Source of the DNA: Spirochaetaceae bacterium
GTDB lineage: Bacteria > Spirochaetota > Spirochaetia > Treponematales > Breznakiellaceae
NCBI GenBank assembly: GCA_031255315.1
Contig: JAIRSS010000095.1
Coordinates: 1 to 8,926 of the forward strand
DNA: 8,926 bases
Reading direction: 5' to 3'
How positions within the stretch are numbered: position 1 is the stretch's first letter; each line of letters begins with the position of its first letter. The notes under the pieces are model-generated. The model was not told the origin of the DNA, did no database searches, and worked only from the letters and a program-made list of their open reading frames with translations. The position numbers and the translations under genes are program-made. This document shows, in pieces, positions 1 to 5,416 of this stretch.

Positions 1-652
1 CAAGCCGCCGGGTCAGGCTGGGCGGGCGGGGCTGAACGGCTTCCCGGCCAACGGCGAAAAGCGCGGGGTACGCGCCCCGGACCCGGGCCGCCCCCCCGGA
101 TAGTTCCTGCACGACCGAATAGCCGTCCTCCCGGAAATACTCAATTCCCGTGACCCAGCCTACCACGGGGAGGCCCAGCCGGGCGGCCAGGGCAAAGGGG
201 AGTTGGGCCGTATCCCCGTCGGTGGTCTGCCGTCCGCAGAAGATTAGGTCCGGTACGCCGTACTTCCTGACGCCCTCCGCCAGAGCGCGGGAGGTGGCGG
301 CCACATCCGCCCCGGAGAAGGCGGGATCGCTCAACAGGACGGCCGCGTCCGCCCCCAGCGCCAGGGCTTCCCGGAGCGCCTGTTCCGCCGGGGGAGGCCC
401 CATAGTGATGGCGAAGACTTCCCCCCGGCCCCCGGCGCGGCGCGTTGCGGCGGAACCGGCCCGGATCGCTTCGTCCGCTGTTTGCGCCGCTTGCTGCGCC
501 GCTCCCTGCGCCGCTTGCAACGCCGCTTCCAGGGCAAAAAGATCGTAGGGATTGAGGGTCCCGCCGACGGAATCCCTGATGAGGAGGCCGGTTTCGCCGT
601 CCATCCGGGCGCTCCCAGCGGGAACCTGCTTGACGCACACGCCTATCCGCAT
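1..652 (-). CDS. etfB: Electron transfer flavoprotein beta subunit (second copy, 3' end outside window)
   Basis: The gene starts at ATG 652-650 and stays open to the left edge (217 codons seen), so the C-terminus is missing. The protein opens with MRIGVCVKQVP, followed by ETGLLIRD, LNPYDLFALE (about residues 33-42), ITMGPPPAEQALREAL (82-97), GADVAATSRALA and DLIFCGRQTTDGDTAQ. These are the ordered landmarks of the ETF beta/FixA family, which with ETF alpha forms an FAD/AMP- or two-FAD-binding heterodimer that takes electrons from flavin dehydrogenases. The GADxxATS segment resembles the LctB/CarD-type (bifurcating) betas, but this is an inference from memory of the family. An Ala/Gln-rich stretch of roughly 20-25 residues (about 46-72) is inserted between the first helix and the next strand. 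The start lies 1 nt after the stop of the FAD oxidase, so the two are surely cotranscribed and probably translationally coupled. Confidence 0.93.
   Translation of the reverse strand, partial: MRIGVCVKQVPAGSARMDGETGLLIRDSVGGTLNPYDLFALEAALQAAQGAAQQAAQTADEAIRAGSAATRRAGGRGEVFAITMGPPPAEQALREALALGADAAVLLSDPAFSGADVAATSRALAEGVRKYGVPDLIFCGRQTTDGDTAQLPFALAARLGLPVVGWVTGIEYFREDGYSVVQELSGGAARVRGAYPALFAVGREAVQPRPPSLTRRL
476..523 (-). repeat. 12-bp tandem repeat inside the second etfB
   Basis: Four consecutive 12-bp units occur (476-487, 488-499, 500-511, 512-523). On the plus strand they read CGCTGTTTGCGC, CGCTTGCTGCGC, CGCTCCCTGCGC and CGCTTGCAACGC, and a degenerate fifth unit follows. In the gene frame each unit encodes a four-residue block of Ala-x-x-Ala type (residues 44-59: ALQA, AQGA, AQQA, AQTA). 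The unit length is a multiple of three, so unit gain or loss keeps the frame. It explains most of the extra length relative to ordinary ETF beta proteins. Confidence 0.85.
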
Positions 653-653
653 C

Positions 654-2201
654 CTAATCCCCAGCAAAGTCAAGCCCGCCCAGAACCGCCCAAGGGTCCA
701 GAGCGCGGAGGACGCCGCTGATCTGCTCCCGGCGTTCCAGGGAAAGATGCCGAGCCAGGAGACCCTGTTTAAGCCTGCCGATCCCGTTCTCCGCCGCCAG
801 AAGACCGCCTGATTGCACCGCCAGAGCCGCCCAGCGATCCAGAAGGCCCCGGCCGCGGCGGAGTTCCTCCCCATTGCCGGGGAGAAGGTTTATATGGAGC
901 CGTCCTCCGGCTATATGGCCAAAAATAAGACCCCGCAGCCCTGCTTCCTCCAGGTCCCGGCGGCAGGTTTTGCAGTAATCCGCCGCGGTTTCCGGGGGAA
1001 CCTGGTAATCCGCGGCGGTTTTGCGCAGTTCGGGCAGTTCCCGCCGGATTCGGTCTATTTCGGTATTGACAAGCTCCGGCACGGCGTGGCGGAGGAGGCG
1101 GAATTTTTCCAGTTCCGCCGGGCTTGCCGCCGCCCAGGTATCCTCCTCCCTGCCCCCGGCGGCCAGAAACACGGCCAGTTGCTCCATCAGCAGGGATTCC
1201 AGGGCCTCATCATCATCCCCTTCAAGCTCAACCTGGACAGCCGCGGCCATGGACGGATCCAGGGGAGGGAGCCGCCGCAGAGCCGCGCTTTGAGGGGCCA
1301 GGCGCCGCACCAGTTCCAGGGACGACCGGTCGTAATACTCCAGGGTGGAGAGGGCTTCCACGCCGGAGGCCCGGTTCCGCCATTCCCGAAGGGATCCGGC
1401 GAAATCAAGAGCGGACTCTTCGTACTCAAAGAAATAAACCACTCCCCAGGAAGCGGCGGGTGCGGGCTGGAGGGACAGGGTGAGTTCCGCCGCAAAACCG
1501 GCGCGCCCCTCGCTGCCCGCCAGGAAATCGACGAGGTCGAGCCCGGGCCGGGGATGCAGGAAGCGGCTTCCCCCGGCGGGAAGGATAGCGGCGTAAGACA
1601 GGCGGCCCCCATCGGGAAGGGGACATCCGGCTTCGTCAAAGCGGTACCGGCCCCGATCAATGTTCCACACCTCCCCCTGGGGGGTAATCCAGACGAGGCT
1701 CCGCACATGATCCCCCGCCGCGTCCCAGCGCAGAAAATTGGGCCCCTGGGCGTTGCAACCGAAAGCGCCCCCCAGAGTTGCCGAAGGTTCGGTGGGGTTC
1801 GGGGGGAAGCGCAGGTTCCGCGGAAATTCCCGGAACGCGGCTTTGCCTTCCGCGTCCCAGTCCTCCGGGGGACGGCTCCGGTTGAGGAAGCTCCCCAGGG
1901 CGTCAAAACTCATCCCCGCCTGGACCCGCAGAGCCGGAACGCCGCCGGCGGAGAACCCCAGCGGGCGGTTCATTCGTTCTGTGGAGAGGATAAGCCCCCC
2001 CTGGGGAACGGCCCCGCCGGCGATGCCGGTACGCGCCCCCTGGATGGTAATCGGCAGCCGTTCCCCGGCGGCGCGGAGTATGGCGGCGGCGGCTTCGGCG
2101 GCGGTTTCGGGGAAGGCGATGTACTCAGCCGCGCCGCTCAAACGGGACTCGTCGTGAAAATAACTATGATAACCGGGATGGGCCGGGATGAATTCTTCCA
2201 T
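654..2201 (-). CDS. GlcD/LctD-like FAD-linked oxidase
   Basis: This is a 515-residue FAD-binding type 4 oxidoreductase (vanillyl-alcohol oxidase fold), the family of glycolate oxidase GlcD and the ETF-linked lactate dehydrogenase LctD. The N-terminal FAD domain shows PITIQGARTGIAGGAV (50-65) and the long signature around NPTEPSATLGGAFGCNAQGP (135-154) ending in RWDAAGDHV. The C-terminal FAD-oxidase domain shows LRHAVPELVN (370-379), GHIAGGRLHIN (428-438, the GHxGDGNxH-type motif) and ENGIGRLK (471-478). I chose ATG 2201 (MEEFIPAHPGYHSYF) over the longer in-frame start at 2285, because it lies 1 nt after the etfA stop and the extra 28 residues are low-complexity read-through of etfA. It is somewhat longer than the usual 460-480 residues. 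The EHGIG motif is ENGIG here. It probably oxidises a 2-hydroxyacid or similar substrate and passes electrons to the neighbouring ETF; the substrate cannot be read from the sequence. Confidence 0.9.
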   Translation of the reverse strand: MEEFIPAHPGYHSYFHDESRLSGAAEYIAFPETAAEAAAAILRAAGERLPITIQGARTGIAGGAVPQGGLILSTERMNRPLGFSAGGVPALRVQAGMSFDALGSFLNRSRPPEDWDAEGKAAFREFPRNLRFPPNPTEPSATLGGAFGCNAQGPNFLRWDAAGDHVRSLVWITPQGEVWNIDRGRYRFDEAGCPLPDGGRLSYAAILPAGGSRFLHPRPGLDLVDFLAGSEGRAGFAAELTLSLQPAPAASWGVVYFFEYEESALDFAGSLREWRNRASGVEALSTLEYYDRSSLELVRRLAPQSAALRRLPPLDPSMAAAVQVELEGDDDEALESLLMEQLAVFLAAGGREEDTWAAASPAELEKFRLLRHAVPELVNTEIDRIRRELPELRKTAADYQVPPETAADYCKTCRRDLEEAGLRGLIFGHIAGGRLHINLLPGNGEELRRGRGLLDRWAALAVQSGGLLAAENGIGRLKQGLLARHLSLERREQISGVLRALDPWAVLGGLDFAGD

Positions 2202-2202
2202 A

Positions 2203-3165
2203 TTAGTGCTGGTTCCCTTGGGGCTTCTCTGTTTCCGCCTCAAGGGCGGCGATGAACTCTTCCGCGCCGGCGGCGATTCCCACATCGGCGTACTGAAAAA
2301 TGGGAGCGTTCTTGTCTGGGTTCACCGCTATTAGCGTGGACGCAGACTCAATCCCCGCCATGAACGCCGCAGCCCCGGACACCCCCACGGCAACGCAGAC
2401 TTCCGCGCCGGCGCGGACCCCCGACTGCCCGATGATCCCGGCGATCTCCCCCCAGCCGTTAAGGGCCGCCGGGCGGCTGAACCCCAGGGGTGCGCCGAAC
2501 CGCCCGGCAACGCGGCGCAGCCGGTCGCAGGCGGCTTTGCTTCCCACCCCCCGTCCGGCGACGAAGATCAGGGGCGCTGTTTCCAGGGGGTTGGCGGGAA
2601 AGGATTCGGCCCGCTCGTATTCCAAAATCCATTCCGGCAGGACCGGCAAGGCCGGCAGCCCGGCGGGTTCCGGGGGCAGGACTTCGGGTGAGCCTCCGCC
2701 GGGCGCGGCCCTTTTCCCGGCAACGGTCAGGATTGCCGGAAAATCCGTGATTTCCGCATCCCCGTCAAGATTTGAACCGCAGACCTTCCTGCGGGCGAAC
2801 AGCCGTTTCCCGTCCCGGATGAGGACCCTGGTTTCCGGGAAACACCCGCAGTTGAGCCGGGCGCTGAGGCGCGCCGCCAATTCATGACCGGCTGGGGTTC
2901 CGGGCAGGGCGATAAGGTCCGGGCGGCGTTCCACCCAAAGCCGTTCCAGCCGCCGGAGGCGGTCCCCGGCGGTGAGGATATTCCACGGACCGCCCAGCCC
3001 GTCGAAGCATACCGGATCCGGTTCCGGGAGGGCTGGAGGCCCGGCGGGCGGCCCGGACAACCACAACTCAAGGCGGCCCCCCGCTTCCCGGAGGGGGGCA
3101 AAGAAGTCCCGGAGGAGGGGCGCGGCGGGGTTCGCCCTATGGGGCAGAACGATGGCTATGGTCAC
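2203..3165 (-). CDS. etfA: Electron transfer flavoprotein alpha subunit
   Basis: This 320-residue protein has a clear C-terminal ETF alpha FAD domain: FVAGRGVGSK (201-210), GFSRPAALNGW (228-238), IIGQSGVRAGAEV (244-256), VGVSGAAAFMAGIES (260-274) and IAVNPDKNAPIFQYADVGI (279-297). The N-terminal half is weakly conserved, and there is no N-terminal ferredoxin domain as in LctC-type alphas. It begins with GTG (3165-3163), which overlaps the TGA of the upstream beta gene as GTGA, and ends 1 nt before the oxidase start. Both junctions imply a single transcript. The position occupied by His in the usual SGAIQH motif, which contacts the isoalloxazine in known ETFs, is Phe268. The usual QTG/QSG is QSG, the form common in many bacterial ETFs. 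Function inferred: electron carrier between the adjacent FAD oxidase and a membrane or soluble acceptor. Confidence 0.95.
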   Translation of the reverse strand: MTIAIVLPHRANPAAPLLRDFFAPLREAGGRLELWLSGPPAGPPALPEPDPVCFDGLGGPWNILTAGDRLRRLERLWVERRPDLIALPGTPAGHELAARLSARLNCGCFPETRVLIRDGKRLFARRKVCGSNLDGDAEITDFPAILTVAGKRAAPGGGSPEVLPPEPAGLPALPVLPEWILEYERAESFPANPLETAPLIFVAGRGVGSKAACDRLRRVAGRFGAPLGFSRPAALNGWGEIAGIIGQSGVRAGAEVCVAVGVSGAAAFMAGIESASTLIAVNPDKNAPIFQYADVGIAAGAEEFIAALEAETEKPQGNQH

Positions 3166-4004
3166 GGTTCCCGCCTCCCCAGATAGTCCTCCCGTATCCC
3201 GGCGACGCTCTGAGCCAGCCCGCCGCCGCCGGGGAGGAAGCGGCAGACCCCCCGCCGTTTTTCCCGGCTGACCCGGAGCGTCCCGGCGGCGCGGCGTTCC
3301 CCGTCGTCCTCGCCGGGAACGGGAAGGATCAGCCCTTCGGCGCTCCGTTTGGACGCCGCCATCCGGTCGCGTAACGTTGCCGCCCGCAGCGCCGACACGG
3401 GGCTGTTCCCCAGCACCGCCACAACGGGCAGCCGGACCCGCAGCCGCTCCCGGCCCCCGTTGTCCGACCGCAAGGCTTCGACGCCTCCGGCGCAGGGGGC
3501 GAGCTCCTCAACCCCGGTTACCACCGGAACCCCCAGGGCTTCCGCCAGCAGCAGGGGGACCGTGCCGGTATCGGCGTATCCCGTCTGGCGGCCCGCGAGG
3601 ATCAGGTCAAAGCCGCCGGCCCTCAGACAGCCCCCCAAAAGCGCCGCGGTATACCGGGGCCGGAATTCTAAGCCGCCGGCCCCGGAATCCCCGGAAAGCT
3701 CCAGCACCTGGTCAAACCCGGCGGCGAAAAGGGCCGTGCAGAGGGAGGGAGGCAGGGGGCCGGCGGTGAGGGCCGTACATTCGGCCTTTACTCCCGCCGC
3801 TTCCCAGGCGGAACGCAGCCGCAGGGCCGTTTCCAGGGCGCTTTCGTCAAAGCACCCAAAGACCCGTTTCACATAGCCCCAATCCGCGTTACAGCTGAAA
3901 TGATCCCAATCGGCGTCAACCACCTGTTCAAATTCCGGGACCGCCTTAAAACAAACCGTTATCTTTCGCGTCATTCCCGGGTAACCCGCTCTTAATTCAC
4001 TCAT
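3162..4004 (-). CDS. Divergent electron transfer flavoprotein beta subunit-like protein (first copy)
   Basis: This 280-residue protein belongs to the ETF beta/FixA superfamily but is clearly divergent. The N-terminus ITVCFKAVPEFEQVV (15-29) parallels VCVKQVP; FGCFDESALETALRL (49-63) parallels the NPFDLxALEEAL helix; and DLILAGRQTGYADTGTVP (133-150) with LLLAEALGVPVVTGV is the beta signature. LPVVAVLGNSPVSALRAATL matches the late LPxVxxVxxxxNxPRxxSL region. It is first in the operon and shares a 4-nt GTGA overlap with etfA, which makes it the natural partner of that alpha. I chose ATG 4004 because GGGAG lies 7 nt upstream. ATG 3974 (MTRKITVCFK) fits the family N-terminus better but has no comparable ribosome site. 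The remote possibility that it resembles the E. coli YgcR group needs an alignment. Confidence 0.88.
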   Translation of the reverse strand: MSELRAGYPGMTRKITVCFKAVPEFEQVVDADWDHFSCNADWGYVKRVFGCFDESALETALRLRSAWEAAGVKAECTALTAGPLPPSLCTALFAAGFDQVLELSGDSGAGGLEFRPRYTAALLGGCLRAGGFDLILAGRQTGYADTGTVPLLLAEALGVPVVTGVEELAPCAGGVEALRSDNGGRERLRVRLPVVAVLGNSPVSALRAATLRDRMAASKRSAEGLILPVPGEDDGERRAAGTLRVSREKRRGVCRFLPGGGGLAQSVAGIREDYLGRREP

Positions 4005-4011
4005 CAGGATA

Positions 4012-4016
4012 CTCCC
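4012..4016 (-). promoter_or_regulatory. Ribosome binding site of the first etfB-like gene
   Basis: On the minus strand GGGAG (CTCCC on plus) ends 7 nt before ATG 4004-4002. The competing ATG at 3974 is preceded by GGGTTACCCGGGA with no well-placed purine-rich site. This is the main reason for annotating the longer, 280-residue protein. Confidence 0.5.
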
Positions 4017-4035
4017 GTGCGGCTGGTCTAGGAGT

Positions 4036-4180
4036 TTGCTTAGACTAAACGCTCAAAATACATGATACCAATGTCCGCAGATTACGCTGATTTTCACGGA
4101 TTACGAACACCCTTGATACGAAAAATCTGTGGTAATCCGTTTAATCTGCGGGCCTCATTCCTGCCGTTTAGTCTGAGCAA
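4036..4180. repeat. Palindromic intergenic repeat, copy 1, with nested outer inverted repeat
   Basis: The core (4073-4153) has a left arm beginning GTCCGCAGATTACGCTGATT (4073-4103) and a right arm running from 4124 to 4153, near-complementary to it. Outside this, TTGCTTAGACTAAACG (4036-4051) and CGTTTAGTCTGAGCAA (4165-4180) form a second inverted repeat with 15 of 16 positions complementary. The whole could fold into a long interrupted hairpin. It sits just upstream of the etf operon start, in the divergent intergenic region. It looks like a dispersed palindromic element (REP/MITE-like); no transposase gene is in the window. Confidence 0.85.
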
Positions 4181-4229
4181 CCTACCGGAGCTTCGCCTTC
4201 AGTTCGATGGACCGGCTTCATGTTTATGT

Positions 4230-4235
4230 TATACT
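4230..4235 (+). promoter_or_regulatory. Weak promoter candidate between the two repeat copies
   Basis: TATACT (4230-4235) is a good -10 match, and TGGACC (4208-4213) lies 16 nt upstream as a partial -35. It points rightwards, towards the gene at 4615, which would leave a long leader containing repeat copy 2 and the GC hairpin. It is one of few promoter-like strings in the intergenic region, and chance occurrence is quite possible. Confidence 0.25.
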
Positions 4236-4267
4236 CCTAAAAAAGCCGAAAACGCCAGTAGTCTACG

Positions 4268-4383
4268 GTCCGCAGATTAGGCTGATTTTCACAGATTATG
4301 AACACCTTTGATACGAAAAATCTGTGGTAATCCGTTTAATCTGCGGACCTCATTCCTGCCGTTTGGTCTAAGCAACCCGCCGG
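4268..4383. repeat. Palindromic intergenic repeat, copy 2
   Basis: It is a direct repeat of 4073-4189, displaced by 195 bp, with roughly ten substitutions over about 116 bases. It has the same left arm (4268-4298), spacer and right arm (4319-4348), and continues through the same flank to CGTTTGGTCTAAGCAA (4360-4375). The matching outer left arm seen in copy 1 is absent here; the sequence to its left (about 4240-4267) is unrelated. The two copies therefore make a local duplication with one complete and one 5'-shortened member. Confidence 0.88.
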
Positions 4384-4546
4384 CACCCGTTGCGGAGGAG
4401 GAGAGCGGTGAGGAGAATAGAGCGCACCGAGAAGTTTCGCCATTAGGCGCGAAGGCCTTTGCTGGGCGTCAAAATTCTTCTCAAGTGAAACCCTCTTTTT
4501 TTCCGATAACAAAGCAGTTTGCGGGGGCTGGGACTGAAAAATTCAG

Positions 4547-4572
4547 ACGGCGCGGCCGGCGGGCCGCGCCGT
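4547..4572 (+). terminator. GC-rich perfect hairpin upstream of the 4615 gene
   Basis: ACGGCGCGGCC (4547-4557), loop GGCG (4558-4561) and GGCCGCGCCGT (4562-4572) form a perfect 11-bp GC-rich stem followed only by TTT. A smaller CTGAA-AAA-TTCAG stem (4534-4546) abuts it. The shape is that of an intrinsic terminator with a weak U tract, but it lies 42 nt before the start codon of the next gene. It could end upstream read-through, act as an attenuator, or be a leader structure near the ribosome site. No coding sequence for an upstream plus-strand transcript is seen. Confidence 0.5.
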
Positions 4573-4603
4573 TTCCGAGCGGACCGCGCGTAATTTATTT
4601 TGG

Positions 4604-4610
4604 AAGGAGG
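4604..4610 (+). promoter_or_regulatory. Strong Shine-Dalgarno deciding the start at 4615
   Basis: AAGGAGG (4604-4610) lies 4 nt before ATG 4615. It rules out the in-frame TTG at 4600, which would lie upstream of its own ribosome site. Confidence 0.8.
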
Positions 4611-4614
4611 CGTT

Positions 4615-5394
4615 ATGAAATATAAAACCCAGGTCCTAGTGGATCGTCTTGTACCGATACTCTCCCAATGGCCGGGAGTAGAGTGCGTCATCTTAAACGA
4701 GGCGGCTCTGCCCGATACGCTGGACCCCTATTTTGCCCTGATTTTGGATGTATTCTATGGGGGAGTCATCCCGCCGCCGAAAGACCGGGAACACTTGTAT
4801 GGGAATGATATATCAGCCTTTGAAACTTCGAACCAGGAGAAAAAAGACCGGTTTCTGGCGGGGGATTTGCCGGTCCGGATCGAGTATAAAACTATCGGGC
4901 AAATAGAGGAACTGGTTTCTTTTTTAGATGTTAAACGGGAATCCATGTGGCTCATCAAAGATTCGGGGACCTACGGGTTCTACCGCCTTGCCGAGGGGAA
5001 GATTCTTTTCAGCCGTTCCGGATGGATTACCACGATACAAAGCCGGCTCTCCTGCCCGGAAGACGAATTCTGGTCCCGCCTGCGGGAAGCCAACCAGTCG
5101 AAAATGGAGCATTTTTTAAGCGATCTTGGGGCCGCATTGATCCAGGAAGACGATTTCTACTATCTTATTTCTTCCGCGTCCTTCATAAAGTACGCGTGCC
5201 TCACGTTGTTTTGCCTGAACCACCGGTTTGAACCTTCCCACCGGGCCTACTACAACCAAGCCCGGGAACTTCCCGTGCTGCCCGAATCTTTTCCGGCCCA
5301 GCTTGAAACGTTCCTCAACAGCGGTTCCGAAACCACGATGGAACGGAAGTATGTGCTGGCCCAGCTTATAGCGCGGGCTATCGTTGCGATGTAA
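4615..5394 (+). CDS. Conserved hypothetical protein, possibly DUF4037/nucleotidyltransferase-like
   Basis: This is a 259-residue soluble protein with no signal peptide or membrane segment. I do not recognise it firmly. The N-terminal third has a strand-like segment LDPYFALILDVFYGG (36-50) with acidic residues, where nucleotidyltransferase-fold proteins carry their Asp pair. The C-terminal half is helical, with FYYLISSASFIKYACLTLFCLNHRFEPSHR (181-210; quoted in part: LTLFCLNHRFEPSHR) and ELPVLPESFPAQLETFL (218-234), similar to the helical tail of DUF4037 and aminoglycoside-nucleotidyltransferase-like proteins. The GS-x-D-x-D type motif of active transferases is not evident, so an active enzyme is doubtful. 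AAGGAGG precedes ATG 4615. It ends 22 nt before the lipoprotein start and may be cotranscribed with it, although that gene also has its own TATAAT. Confidence 0.85.
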   Translation: MKYKTQVLVDRLVPILSQWPGVECVILNEAALPDTLDPYFALILDVFYGGVIPPPKDREHLYGNDISAFETSNQEKKDRFLAGDLPVRIEYKTIGQIEELVSFLDVKRESMWLIKDSGTYGFYRLAEGKILFSRSGWITTIQSRLSCPEDEFWSRLREANQSKMEHFLSDLGAALIQEDDFYYLISSASFIKYACLTLFCLNHRFEPSHRAYYNQARELPVLPESFPAQLETFLNSGSETTMERKYVLAQLIARAIVAM

Positions 5395-5402
5395 TCGCAC
5401 GG

Positions 5403-5408
5403 TATAAT
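5403..5408 (+). promoter_or_regulatory. Consensus -10 element immediately before the lipoprotein start
   Basis: A perfect TATAAT occurs 8 nt before ATG 5417. A -35 at normal spacing (around 5380-5385, ATCGTT) is poor; TTGCGA at 5384-5389 matches better but is only 13 nt away. If used, transcription would begin at about 5415, almost at the start codon, giving a leaderless message. That agrees with the absence of a recognisable Shine-Dalgarno before ATG 5417. Confidence 0.4.
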
Positions 5409-5416
5409 TGGCTTCT

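Noticed and set aside
141..638. Minus-strand 165-codon frame near the left end
   Set aside because: It is an Arg/Gly/Pro-rich product in the wrong frame over the second etfB, whose correct frame runs off the window.
813..2255. Long plus-strand open frame (480 codons) opposite the FAD oxidase
   Set aside because: It is antisense to a gene with clear family motifs. The Gly/Pro/Arg-rich product has no recognisable motif and is the usual mirror frame of GC-rich coding DNA.
2201..2285. Longer start of the FAD oxidase at 2285
   Set aside because: It would overlap etfA by over 80 nt and adds a basic low-complexity tail. The ATG at 2201 directly after the etfA stop matches the spacing of the other operon junctions.
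4036..4383. CRISPR array
   Set aside because: Only two adjacent copies exist, they are over 100 bp long and palindromic, and no cas gene or regular short spacer is present.
4062..4625. Two frames (4062-4280, 4308-4625) sharing the peptide MIRKICGNPFNLR
   Set aside because: The shared peptide is only the translation of the duplicated palindromic repeat; there is no ribosome site or family similarity.
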